Notes under the pieces: model-generated | Told to the model about the DNA's origin: nothing | Databases searched by the model: none | The model's input: the letters and a program-made list of their open reading frames with translations, nothing else | In this document: positions 12,345-23,194 of the stretch, in pieces | Layout of the letters: each line of letters opens with the position of its first letter | Numbering within the stretch: the stretch's first letter is position 1 | Made by a program: the position numbers and the translations under genes | Origin: Paragordius varius | Taxonomy: Eukaryota; Nematomorpha | Direction: 5' to 3' | Length of the DNA stretch: 64,000 bases | NCBI GenBank assembly: GCA_964247055.1 | Contig: OZ176058.1 | Span: 2,914,001 to 2,978,000 of the forward strand

Positions 12345-14582
12345 GAATCTATCGATTATCATGGTGTAATAGTTTCGGCCCTTACGAGTAAATTTAAAGT
12401 TTACTTTTGTGTAAGAAAATGCCGAAATTTGCGTTTTTTTAAAATTTTTTCGTGAAAGCTTCCCATTCCGAAATCACAAAAATATATCCAGAACTACATA
12501 TAATAGTTTTTTGTTAGATCGCTATAAAAGTCCTAAATTTTTTGCTTTTCTAAAATGGGCTCTCCTTAATACTTGGATACAACATATACATTTTAATCCT
12601 TCGATTCAAATTGAGGTAATTGGATGCCCGGGCCTGTTTAAAATTAAATAATTCAAAAAATATGGAATGAATTGAAGCCTTGACAAAAAGCACATTTATT
12701 ACATTAATAAACCGAAATATATAAAAAAAATTCATCAACTTAAAATTACTTTTTTCAGCTAAAATTTCAAGGTAAAAATTTAGTCAACATGACTTGTCTG
12801 CATTTAATAAAAATAATACAAAGTAAACCATTTTATCAAAGTTAGTGTGATTTAACACTTGGATACAACACATTCATTTCGATCTTCGATTCTTGGGGTG
12901 ATTGTATTACGATAGGCCGTTAATCAAACAATTTAAAAAATATAGAATGAATTAAAACCATGGCAAAAATTTGTCCATTTTTAACATTAATGAACCGAAA
13001 TATATAAAAAATTTCATTCAAAATTTTTTGATTTACTTATTTTTAGGGACTCAAAGTAAAAATTTAGTTCAACATGTCTATGCATTAGCAAAATTTAAAA
13101 ATAATATTAAATAACTTTTTTTATCAATGTTGTATGTGATTTAAATGAAAAATTAGCTTTTATTTTAGCTTTAATATCAAATAAATACCATATTTTGCAA
13201 AAACGTTGTCAAACAAAAATGGCGTCGAAGTAGTTTGATATGATTTTAGTTATTTCGACTTATATATATAATTTTTATTTATAGTCTGGTGTATTTAAAT
13301 ACCCCATTTTGAATTAAAGTGCTAAAAAAATTACCTTTCATTTTAGCTTTAGCATCAAATACCGTATTTTGCATAAATGTTGTAAAATAAAAGTTGCGTC
13401 GAAGTAGTTTGATATGATTTAAGTTACGACTTATATAAATATTTTTATTAAGAAAGAAGCATAAATTTAGATGGGGACCGTTTCCTTCAGTAGTTTTTAA
13501 AAATTTTGACTTAAATATAGTCTTAGGTTTTCAAATACCCCAATTTGAATCAAAGTGCTAAAAAAATAGCTTTTATTTTTAACATCAAATACACACGTAT
13601 TTTGCAAAAATGTTGTAAAATAAAAGTGGCGTCGAAGTAGTTTGATATGTATTATTTCAAAACCAAATATAATATTAATATTTCGGCTTATTTATGTATT
13701 TTTGTTAGCATAGAATAAATTTGGGACCATTACTTTCAGTAGTTTTATAAAAATATAAATTTAAATATAGCCTGGGATATTTAGATACCCCAATTTACCT
13801 CTAATTGTTAAAATAAGAGTATAAATTTTGAGAATGCTTAATAAAAATATAAAATATGCTAAATATGGATAACAACTAAAATTTTTAAAATTATTCATTT
13901 TTGCAAAATTTATTGAAGCGGACTTTATACTATTTTAAGGCAACGGTATAAAAACTTTTAAGATTATAAAAACCCTGTTTTTAGGCATTTCAATGATACT
14001 TAAGATTTCTATGTCAAAATTTTATAAAGTTCGTTTGCTTTAATATTTATTATTTTTGTAAAAACAACATTTTACATAATGAAGTCAAACAATGTTATAA
14101 TCAAAATTCTGAGGTGATAGAAATGTTCAGCATCATTTGGATAATAAAATGAATATCTAAAAGCCTTGTTATACTGTTTCAATCCCAAAATAGTATGAAG
14201 TATGCCTCAGCATAATTTGAAAATATTGAATTTAGTGTGCATTTTTTATATTTAATTGATATCAAAATTTAGTTTATAAAATTTTTTTTGCACTTTTGGG
14301 TTTATTTTAAGAAATCTGGACCTATTAAGAGCAAAACTGGAACGTTCACAGCCCACATCAATTTATTTTCACAAAATTTTGCTTTTTATAGAATAAAATT
14401 CAGTGATATTTTTGGAATGAAACATTTAGGCTTCACTATAATTAATGTGCCCAAATTTTGCCATCATGGAGTTGCCACAAAACTCTAAATAACTTTATTA
14501 TATCAGTCGCAAGGGCCAAAATGAAAGTACCATGATAATCCAAAAATTTTTAAGAGCAAGTTATTTTTTGGTAGACACTCTG
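12345..14582. mobile_element. Tc1/mariner-like element (family X), interrupted by a TTAA element
   Basis: The left end has GATTATCATGGTGTAATAG and GGCCCTTACGAG at 12355. The right end has the inverse, ACCATGATAATCC, then GTAGACACTCTGTT ending at 14582. Between 12562 and about 13800 the family X sequence is interrupted by TTAA-element modules and then resumes. The remaining family X length is about 1 kb, as in the other copies. The GGACACTCTGT-type end fits Tc1/mariner. No transposase frame is seen. Confidence 0.55.
12562..13805. mobile_element. TTAA-target element modules inserted into family X
   Basis: TTAATACTTGGATACAACAT begins a first module at 12566, repeated at 12852 (TTAACACTTGGATACAACAC). 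Three tandem copies of the second module follow (GCGTCGAAGTAGTTTGATAT at about 13220, 13395 and 13630), ending GATACCCCAATTT..GTTAA. More modules than in a single element suggest nesting or tandem growth. Confidence 0.55.
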
Positions 14583-15125
14583 TTATTAATTAATGTGTTA
14601 ACAATTTGCAATTCTACCTATTGCAATTTAAAATAATAGCTAATGTTAAAAAAAATCAAAATTATATCCATCATATTTCCCGTTAGGTAGCCTACATACC
14701 CGTAAAAGTGCTTAAAAAATGGTGCCTTACCCAAAAAAATTACTTTTCCTCAAATCTAGATAGATTGTTTGCGATGAAAATACATTAAGATATAAGAAAC
14801 TAAGACTCGCTATGCGAAAAGCTTCTTGCGCACACAATTTTATAAAGGGTTAATTTTTATAAGGATAATTTTCTTTAGTTTTTACATTTTGTCTCTATGA
14901 TTATCTTTTTAATGTATCAATGACCTATAGTGATTTGTCTTTATATAAACGTAAAAAATTATAATATAAAAAAATAAAATTAAAAACAATTATATTTTTT
15001 TATGCATTTTCCTTATATTTTCCTATAAATACTACGTAGTTCCAATTGTGAAATAAATTGATTGTGTCAATCAAGCTTTGCAATTTATATCGCTGAGTAA
15101 AGTTAAAAAAGTGAAGCGATCTTTT

Positions 15126-15128
<3 letters not shown>

Positions 15129-15164
<36 letters not shown>
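15129..15164. repeat. (AT)n microsatellite
   Basis: Perfect alternating AT run. Confidence 0.9.
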
Positions 15165-15169
<5 letters not shown>

Positions 15170-15217
15170 AATAAATATATATATATTAACACATTGTCTG
15201 TGTAATTTAACACTTTA

Positions 15218-15610
15218 ATCTTGGGGTATAATACCCTAGACAATATTTAAGTTGATAATTTTAATGAAAGAAACGGCCATTTTAAATATATGCTTCTATC
15301 TTAATAAAAATTATATAAACAAAAAATAATTTTCATATTTTATTTGGACGCCTTTTATATTTTACAAGATTTTTGCAAAATATTATGTTTATTTGATTCT
15401 ATGTATTATCTTATGTTTACTATTTTTATTATAATTACATTTTTTCACAGAAAAAGTGGTTTCATATAATTTTCATATAAATGTTATATAACAAACTTTT
15501 CCACAAAGTATTTAAATGCGGTACCCATACCCCAATTCGAAAATAAGGATTGTAATGAATGTGTTGTATGCCAAGTGACTATTTTAAAATAAAACAACTG
15601 ATTTTGTTTT
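15218..15610. mobile_element. fragments of the TTAA-target element
   Basis: CTTGGGGTATAATACCCTAG, AGAAACGGCCATTTTAAATA and GGACGCC..TTTTGCAAAATAT match one module. TGAATGTGTTGTATGCCAAG near 15556 matches the other. Copies are strongly diverged. Confidence 0.45.
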
Positions 15611-16309
15611 TGGCTTTTGGTCGCAAGGATGTTACCCTCAAAATTAAATTTAAAATTAAAAAATATGGAAAGGCGATAGATATAATTTCATTTAAATTTA
15701 AAAATATTGTGAAAATACCAGAATAACAGGTAGTTTTTTATTTGAAAAATATAGGATATATTTAATTTTACCAAATCCCAAACAATTCCAATCTAAATAT
15801 TAATATAAATTTTGAAAAAATATTGTTTACGAAACAGAGTATAAAATTTGGTTATTATATTATGGATTAGTAAAATAAACCGTTGATAATATTCTAGAAA
15901 AACAGGTTTTTTTTAGATAACTATTTGTATACCAATTATAAAAAATTAGTCGAAAAACTAAATTAAAATTTATTAATATTTACCTATTTTTTACTTATTT
16001 TAAAACTTTTGGATATTGTATAATTTAAGAACCACAGACGAAATCCTGATTTTGAAAAATAATTAGCAAATTTTATTTATATTAATTTAAAAAAACTGAA
16101 AAATATTAAAAATAATATTTATATTAATTAATTTTTAGACTTAAAAGATTAAAAACGCTTTTTTGAATTAGATTTAAAATTCATTATCAACTCGATAAAA
16201 AGAATAATTGTTGAGAATTATTCAGAAAAAATTTTTTTTATATCTTAAATTAAAAAAACGCATTTATAATAATTAAATAAAAATATATATATAAATATAA
16301 ATAAATATA

Positions 16310-16879
16310 ATTTTTTCCGAATTTTTTAGAAAAAATAACTATATATTTGCCACCATTTATTTTTTTATAAATATTTTTAATACCATATTTATATGTTAAA
16401 AAAATTTTTTTTAATCTATTTTTTAAATAATATATTTTTTTAAAAAATTAAATATATCATTAATATTTTCATTTGGCAAAATATTTAGCAAACCTTTTTT
16501 TTAAAAACCATTAAAATTATTTTAAAAAATTATATTTAATTAATTTTTTTAAAAAATATATTATTTTCTATAAAAGTTTATTTATTTTTTCCCCAAAAAA
16601 TCGCGAATAATATAGCATAAATTGTTTTTTTAAAAAAATTACAATTATTTAAAATTTTTTATTGAAATATTATTTTTTATATTTATATTTTATAAAAATA
16701 TTTTTAATTTTTCTAGAAAACCCAAAAAATGGCGTAATACTTAGCACAAATTGTTTTGTTATAACAATTAAAATTATTCAAAAATATTGAAATATTATTT
16801 TTAAAAAAAAATATATTTTATTTATAAAAATATATTTATTATTTAAAATATTTTTATCTTTTCTAGAAAATTCCAAAAA
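16310..16879 (+). repeat. decayed tandem copies of PAM16 exon 1 start
   Basis: Upstream of the live start codon the motif TTTCTAGAAAA..CCAAAAAATGGC..ATATTTAGC.CAAATTG recurs in worn form. The best copy is at about 16701-16750 (AAAACCCAAAAAATGGCG, then ACTTAGCACAAATTG). Weaker ones are at about 16590-16640, 16470-16500 and 16320-16360. Spacing is about 110-160 bp. None keeps a long reading frame. These look like old tandem duplicates of the promoter-proximal and first-exon segment. Confidence 0.6.
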
Positions 16880-19305
16880 ATGGCCAAATATTTAGCGCAA
16901 ATTGTAGTTATTGGCGCCAGAATTATTTCTCAAGCTTTTGTTCGAGCGGTTCAACAAGAATATCAAGGTTTTTTTACAAAAAAATTTAAATTATTTTATG
17001 TAATATATTTAAATAAATAATATATTTTTTAAAAAAATTATTTAAATAAAAAATTAAAATTATTTTTTTATGATTTTTTAGAAGATAATTTTTGATGTGT
17101 TTTGATCATATATATATATATATATTAAACTAATATAAAAAAATATTTTTCATAATTAAAAATTATTAGATATTTTTAATAATATAATATATTTAAAATA
17201 TTTATCTATTTTATTTTATAGAAAAATAAAAATAATTAAATATTTTTTTAAGATTTTTATTTTTCAAAAATCATTTATATTTTATTTAAACAATATAAAA
17301 ATAATTTCTCATTTATCATTCTGTTTAAAACATATATTATATATAAAACTATTTAAAAAAATTTAAGATATTTTTAATAAGATATTGGTTTTTTTTAATT
17401 TTTATTTATATTAATTGGGAGAAATTTTCATATAAATTTATATATAAAATACATTTTATTTATTTAAATATATATAATTATTTAAATATTATATATATAA
17501 ATTTATTTAAATTTTTTGGTAATTAAATTAATTTTAAACATTTTTTTAAAATTATATGATTATATTCTTTTATTAATTTTATAAAATTATAACGAAAAAA
17601 TAAAATTATATTTAATTATTATATTTTTTTATTTAAAATATTTTTTGAATTTATTAAATTTTTTTTATTAATAAATTCATTTTAAACATTTGAAAAATAA
17701 ATTATATTTATAATTATATATAATTTAAAATTCTTTTTTTAGGATGATTATATATTTTATTTTTTAATTATTTTTTTAGCGGCCAAAATCGCTTCTCAAA
17801 GGACTCCTGGAAATTCTCGAAGTTCTGAAACTTCCCTAAATTTGAAGACTGGAATGAATTTAGAAGTTTATTTTTCATTTATATTTTGTATTTTTAATAT
17901 CAATTTTTAAAAAAATATATTTTTTAACTTATAAATTATTATGAAAATTAATTTTAAAAAAAAATGTTTCGATTTAAAATATTTTTGGGAGGCAAAACTA
18001 ATTTTGAATGCCAATTAACAAAAACCAAAGATCAATAATTTGAAAATATTAAATTTTAAGTATTATTGGTTTTATAAAAAAATTAATTAAATAATTTAAT
18101 ATATATATATTATAAATAATTTTTAGGAGGCAAAACAAATTTTAAATGTTGATTCGAAAAATTTGGTGGAAAATATTTCAGAAATCGAAAAAAAATTTGA
18201 ACATTTATTCCAACAAAATGCCAAGGAACGTGGAGGTTCCTTTTATCTGCAATCTAAAGTAAAATTAATATATGTAAATTAAAAAAACTTATAAATTTTT
18301 TCCATAATGTCGTTTTAATATTTTGAATTTTTTAAAAATTTTATAGAATTTTAGGTGTTTTTTAGGTTTTAAATTTTTTTATAATTACTTTTGGTAAAGA
18401 GTGCCCCCCTCCCCCCTTTTAAATATTTAGGGACTAAAAAGTTTTTTTTTGGATTTTGCAAATTTTCGGTGTTTAAAGGAATATTTAAAGTTTGTTAAGT
18501 AAACAATAACTTTTGTTTGCAATCTAAAATAAAATTTTCAAATTTTTAGTAATTTATTACAAATATTATTTTTTCTATTTCTATATCTAAATAATAAAAT
18601 TTTATTGTATAAAATAAAATGGTTTGGTTAAAAGAAATTCTGGGAAGAGTTTTGCTATATTTTATTGTAAAACGATTTTTAAAGTTTTTTTCTCTCATTT
18701 TTAATAAATTATTTTCAATTCGAATTGACCTTAAAAAAATATTGTGTTTTTGGGCACTATAATAGCATATTTTAGTATTTTTCAGTATTATTTTTTATTT
18801 TAATTAATCTTAAACACAAATAATTTATTTTAGGGGGAATTTGAGGTGTAAATGGATGGTATATTTAGTGATTTTTAACTATATTAAGAGAGTTTCTTGT
18901 TGCAATCTAAAGAGTAAATTTTTGTTTATGTGTAAAGATGATATCGAATGAATTAAAAGGGGGGACCCTGTTATTTTTTGAAGTTTTCAAGTTTAGCAGT
19001 TTTATAAGTAAATTTGGATGGTTTGAAAAAAAGTTTTATCAATTGTTAGAATTAAATTGTTAGCATTTTATTTGATAATAAGGTTTTTACCCAAATATTA
19101 AAATTAAATTACAAATTTTTTTTATTTTACCATTTTTAAAATTGAATATTTATTTAAATCTTTTTTTACATTCGAAAATAAAATTTTAGGCGTAAAATTA
19201 TGCGGAAATATTATTAATCTAACACGAAATTTCGTAAAATTAATTTTATAAACGATTTTTCTATTTTTGAAATTATTATTAATGCTTAAAATAAGTTTTA
19301 ATTTT

Positions 19306-19347
<42 letters not shown>

Positions 19348-19476
19348 TCCTAAATTAAATTTTATGTGTAAAAAATAAAAGAGTACTATAACCCCCTTGT
19401 AATTCCATGCTTTACCATTTTGTAAAATTTTATTTATAACAATTTTGTTTAATTTTTAATTATATTCTTTTTAAAA

Positions 19477-19514
<38 letters not shown>

Positions 19515-19722
19515 CCAAACTATATTAAATTTTATGTGCGAAAGGGGGGACCCTTGTGATTTTTTACGTTTAAAAGGGTCCTTGCCCTCTTGTAAAATGT
19601 TTAAAAATTTTATTTTATGTATCTAGATTATTCGCGCAAAAGAACGACTTGATCAAGAAATCAATTTTAGGAAAAAATTATCAGACAAAAAACAAAAAGA
19701 ATATAAAAAGGAAGATATTTGA
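16880..19722 (+). CDS. PAM16: PAM16/Tim16 (MAGMAS), presequence translocase motor subunit, 4 exons
   Basis: Exons are 16880-16967, 17780-17865, 18127-18258 and 19627-19722, all with GT..AG introns and matching phases, giving 133 aa, which is normal for the family. The N-terminus [20 protein letters not shown] is the conserved Pam16 membrane-associated segment. Exon 3 holds the degenerate J-like domain: EAKQILNV, then GGSFYLQSK, and exon 4 continues with [12 protein letters not shown]. The HPD motif of true J-proteins is absent; the equivalent site reads NAKERGG. In the family, Pam16 sits on the matrix side of the mitochondrial inner membrane, pairs with Pam14/18 and restrains its stimulation of mtHsp70 during TIM23 import. 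The lysine-rich C-terminus ([11 protein letters not shown]) is short. Intron 1 and the 5' flank are extremely AT-rich. Decayed copies of the exon 1 start and of the exon 3 edges surround the live exons. The intron-3 acceptor (ATCTAG) and the stop are clear. Identification is firm. Confidence 0.95.
17985..18055 (+). pseudogene. decayed copy of PAM16 exon 3 5' edge in intron 2
   Basis: GGAGGCAAAACTAATTTTGA at 17990 nearly repeats the live exon 3 start AGGAGGCAAAACAAATTTTA at 18125. The copies are about 135 bp apart, which is the kind of spacing seen in the other exon-edge arrays. The copy then diverges and is not open. Confidence 0.6.
18505..18930 (+). repeat. decayed copies of PAM16 exon 3 3' edge in intron 3
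   Basis: The exon 3 end and donor read TCTGCAATCTAAAGTAAAAT. Two intronic sequences resemble it: TTTGCAATCTAAAATAAAAT near 18516 and GTTGCAATCTAAAGAGTAAA near 18897. Other blocks of this intron also recur (GGGGGGACCCT-like stretches near 18400, 18960, 19390 and 19550). Intron 3 therefore looks built largely from tandem duplicates of the exon-intron junction. Confidence 0.55.
18740..18862 (-). mobile_element. partial copy of the AGGGTGAATTTGAA inverted-repeat element in PAM16 intron 3
   Basis: The stretch ending AGGGGGAATTTGAGGTGTAA then ATGGATGGTA matches one arm of the element at 11167-11562. It includes the AATAATTTATTTT block next to the terminal repeat. Only one end is clear. Confidence 0.45.
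19309..19343. repeat. (TA)n microsatellite in PAM16 intron 3
   Basis: Perfect alternating TA run. Confidence 0.9.
19480..19511. repeat. (AT)n microsatellite in PAM16 intron 3
   Basis: Perfect alternating AT run, second in the same intron. Confidence 0.9.
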
Positions 19723-19753
19723 TTTTATTTATAAAAAAACTTGTGTAACTATC

Positions 19754-19759
19754 AATAAA
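19754..19759 (+). promoter_or_regulatory. polyadenylation signal of PAM16
   Basis: AATAAA lies about 32 bp after the PAM16 stop codon. The close spacing suggests a very short 3' UTR. Confidence 0.5.
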
Positions 19760-20368
19760 ATTAATACAAGTAAAAAAATTATAATTTATGGATAGTTACA
19801 TTTAATTTTATACATAATTCCATGGTAATATAGAATTTAAAATAATTTTATTTATGGTTATATTAGTTTTATTTAAAGTTACAAATTAATGTAAGTATCT
19901 ATAAAAATATTGCAACATTCTATAAAATTTATGTAATTATAAAATTAGTGTAGCTATCTATAAAATTAAACGGTGAAAAAAACTCCAATATAGAGAATCA
20001 AGAAATAAATTGTGATAATTATATTTGAATGTATGATTTTAATTGTTATTGATTGAATAAATATTATTGTAAATAAATATTTGAACAAAAATATTTATTT
20101 ATTAATTTTAAAATATTTTTTAAAAATATTTTACAACATATTCCACGAAAAATTGTTAATTTATTTCGTTTTTTATTATTGCATTTGTAATAAAAATTTG
20201 CATGGTCTTCACAATAGAGATTTTTTTTTAACTTTAAAACATTATCGATTTTTTAAAATTCCTAAATTTTTATATCTCGTCGGTTACTTCAAATAGTTTT
20301 TTGCAGGAATTCTAAATAATCGTCTGTAAAGAGCTCCTCTGTCGTCTGCTTTTTTTACCTCTTTATAG

Positions 20369-20598
20369 TACAGTAAAAATTAAAATTTTACGGACAAACT
20401 TAAAAAATAAAGACTTTTTTTTTCAAAAGACAACCATATTTTTTTTAAATAAAACTGATTTTTTTAAACTGCAAAGTATTTGATATGTTATTGGTAACAC
20501 AAATTAAATAATTTTCATATGAAAAAAGTATGGCAATTTGGAAATAATATTTGTCTATTAGCTTTTACGTTTTTTCTGTATATTTTCCATTTTCTGTA
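20369..20598. mobile_element. family A element downstream of PAM16
   Basis: TACAGTAAAAATTAAAATTT then TACGGACAAAC and AAAGACAACCATA at the left; AATATTTGTCTATTAGCTTT, TACG, TTTTCTGTA at the right. Confidence 0.7.
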
Positions 20599-20845
20599 AA
20601 ATGTTAAACTATGCCATAAATAAATAATTTTTTACTAATGAAATAGAATGAATAAAAAATTAATTTAATAAGGTGACTTTAAAACGTTTAAGATATATAA
20701 CTTAATGAAAATTAAATTGATTTTTCCAAAAAAAATTGTTTGCTCGAGTTAGCTAAAAAAATCAGGCCATTTTAACAATGGGATTATCAGAAACTCTTCA
20801 GAGATTTATACTTATAATAAAGGTGGTTGGTTTTAATTATTGCAG

Positions 20846-20946
20846 GAAAATATATATAGATTAAAGCACATCGAAGTAAAAAAACATCCAATGACATCCC
20901 TAAAATTTTATAAAGAACAACCATCTATTAAACAGGAAGAGATTGG
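20846..20946 (+). CDS. possible orphan exon, unrecognised
   Basis: The segment is bounded by a good acceptor (TTTTAATTATTGCAG) and a GTAAAC donor. It is open for 33 codons plus 2 nt and reads ENIYRLKHIEVKKHPMTSLK and then FYKEQPSIKQEEIG. The composition is charged and less AT-skewed than the flanks. A second coding-like stretch near 21444-21495 (SLDQKHEAVKSPPISLFK then stop, after a TTAG acceptor) could be its partner, but the phases do not fit simply. I do not recognise the product. It may be an exon of an unknown gene or chance. Confidence 0.25.
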
Positions 20947-20999
20947 GTAAACTAAAATTTTTTAAATATAACTCAAACTTTCTGTGACGAAGTTTTGCA

Positions 21000-22250
21000 A
21001 AATTTACAATAAAATATTGTTAAGTTTAAACAATTTGATTATTGAATTGGGTTGATTATTTTACATACAACAAACTAGAAATAAACTTTAAACATTTTCT
21101 ATTAACAAATCTTAAATCATTATTACGTGGTTTAACTGAAGTTCTCAGCGATTGAATATAGTTTATGTATTCAACACAGGCCTATAATGGAACTTATAAC
21201 AAAACTTTTTTTTAAATATTAATTGAAATTCAGGAATTTTGGCTCAATATGCATAGAAGGTTTCCCATAATTTCAATATCTGAATTCATTATCAAAAATC
21301 TTGGTAAAATGGAGTTGTTTCTTTAAACAATTTCTCAATAAATCCTTTTGAATTTTCGCGGCGAATTAAAAGATAATAGTGAAATACTCGTAATTTTGTA
21401 CAGTTTTTGGAAAATCAATAAAATATTTGTTAATTTTGTGTTAGGCAGCCTTGATCAAAAGCATGAAGCTGTTAAAAGTCCACCCATATCCCTTTTTAAG
21501 TAGACTACTTCTACATTTATTAATACTGAAAGTGAGTGCTTAATAGTGGTATATTTAATTTAAAAAATGTTAGCTCCTTTCTGATATTATATATTTTTTA
21601 AATTAGAGACAAAATAACAGACGCATATTTTATAAAATAATTATATTACAAAAACTATTTATTCTCAAATGTTCTTTAGATTTATTTTCAAAATTAATTT
21701 AGCAATATTTATATAATATGGAGCGGAGAGCACAGGTACATTTTGTAGAATTGAGTAAAATTTAATTAATAAATTGATTAAAATGATTGGCTTTATATGC
21801 TATTATAAATTAAAATAATAAATTTATTTAAAAAACAATAAGATTCCAATACTTTAAATCTTTAGTTATATTAAAATGCGACATCAAATGATGTATATTA
21901 ATTTAAATATATTAGAATGTAAAAATATTTTTAACCATTTAAAGAGATTTATGAATTATTATTTATACAACGTTAATTTGAAAAGTAAGTAGAATAATTA
22001 TGTTAATGATAAATAGATTTAACCTAAAAATATTGAGTTTAGGTTAACATCCTAATTAAAAAAATAAAAAATATAATAAAGCTAATTCTTACTTGATCAT
22101 ATGCAACAAAAATAGCACTATATAATTTAAAATTTTTTAAGATGCAGAAATTAACAAGATAATACTTAGCTGAACAATCGTACTTTTATAGATTATTTAA
22201 TTTGATAGCAATTGGGTTGATAAAATATTTTTATTAGACGTGCATATATC
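21000..22250. other. AT-rich stretch without a supported gene
   Basis: Only the weak coding-like patch near 21444-21495 stands out. The rest shows nothing I can name. Confidence 0.4.
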
Positions 22251-22253
22251 GAA

Positions 22254-22508
22254 TAAAAACTGAAATTATCGGGAAAAAACATAAAAATATAAAGACAGAC
22301 ATATTTTTATCCAAAAGACAACCATACTTTTAAATCTAACTTTTTTTTATATAACTCATTTTTTAAAATGGCAAAGTATAGAGATATTAATAAACACAAT
22401 CAATTCTATATTTTAGTAACTATATAGCTTATAAAAATTAAGGTTTTAAAATTATGATTGTTAAAATTTTCTTTAATATCCGAATAATTACAATTTTTCA
22501 TAGTTCGA
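22254..22508. mobile_element. family A element
   Basis: AAAAACTGAAATTATCGGG, AAAAATATAAAGACAGACAT and AAAAGACAACCATACTTTT at the left; a worn right end at ACAATTTTTCATAG. Confidence 0.55.
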
Positions 22509-22602
22509 CTTAATATTAACGCATTTAACACCCTCCCTCTTCGTGGTTCATCTTTTACTATTTAATTGTTTGCAAATCAAATTTAATTTTATTCAACCAT
22601 AT

Positions 22603-22790
22603 GAGTAGGTATACATTTGTTTTACACAAATTATTGCCAAATATCATATGCAGCAAAGGCAGTATTTATTGGCTTATAGTTTTTATTTTCTTTTTACTAC
22701 TCTATAAGTCAATAATTCTTTTCGCTATTGCTATCTGGCAATATTTATGAAAAACTAGCAATGTATAATGACTTATACTGTATAATAGAG
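22603..22790. mobile_element. short inverted-repeat element (family B), second copy
   Basis: ATGAGTAGGTATACATT at the left pairs with ACTAGCAATGTATAATGACT, then TATACTGTATA, at the right. The centre shares GGCTTATAGTTTTTATT with the 1.4 kb copy in inverse. It lies just upstream of the TATA box of the peptide candidate. Confidence 0.6.
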
Positions 22791-22813
22791 TTTATTTATA
22801 ACAAGTCTCTTTC

Positions 22814-22821
22814 TATAAAAG
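22814..22821 (+). promoter_or_regulatory. TATA box of the small secreted-peptide candidate
   Basis: TATAAAAG lies 115 bp before the candidate start codon. It would place transcription start near 22845. The same box type is seen before the lectin gene. Confidence 0.4.
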
Positions 22822-22928
22822 TCGCTTTGAAAAATAGTTACGAAAAAATACAGAAGTTGAAGTCAAGGCTTTTATGCCAAATATATGTATTTGATTTGAA
22901 GATATTTTTAAAAAAAAACTTTTAAAAA

Positions 22929-23189
22929 ATGGTATTAGTTATTAAAATGATTTTTATGATCCCTATGTCCATAAATCTAGGGTTAAACCTAGTGTTAATT
23001 TTCAGTTTATTTTTCATGAATGTCAATTATATTATTTATACCAAAATTGCAAAGTTGGATATATACACGAAATCGATATGTGAAAACCCCAATTCAAATA
23101 GTTGTGTCCTACTAATGAGTGCTAACAAGCACGAACTATGCGATTACTGTCGACGAAAGGGTTTCACATATTATAATTTCTGTAAATAA
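22929..23189 (+). CDS. candidate small secreted cysteine-rich peptide, 86 aa
   Basis: This is an intronless open frame from ATG at 22929; a second in-frame ATG at 22947 is equally possible. The N-terminal part is strongly hydrophobic (roughly residues 8-36, including LGLNLVLIFSLFFMNV) and looks like a signal peptide or signal anchor. The last 38 residues carry five cysteines with spacing C-x7-C-x11-C-x2-C-x10-C, including ELCDYCRRKGFTYYNFCK, and are charged. A TATA box lies 115 bp upstream. AATAAA overlaps the stop codon and repeats at 23189-23194. I recognise no family; a toxin-like, hormone-like or antimicrobial peptide cannot be told apart. In such AT-rich DNA an 86-codon frame can arise by chance, so the case rests on the surrounding signals and the cysteine pattern. 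Confidence 0.45.
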   Translation: MVLVIKMIFMIPMSINLGLNLVLIFSLFFMNVNYIIYTKIAKLDIYTKSICENPNSNSCVLLMSANKHELCDYCRRKGFTYYNFCK

Positions 23190-23194
23190 ATAAA
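23185..23194 (+). promoter_or_regulatory. polyadenylation signals overlapping the stop of the peptide candidate
   Basis: Two overlapping AATAAA hexamers are at 23185-23190 and 23189-23194, immediately at and after the stop codon. Confidence 0.4.
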
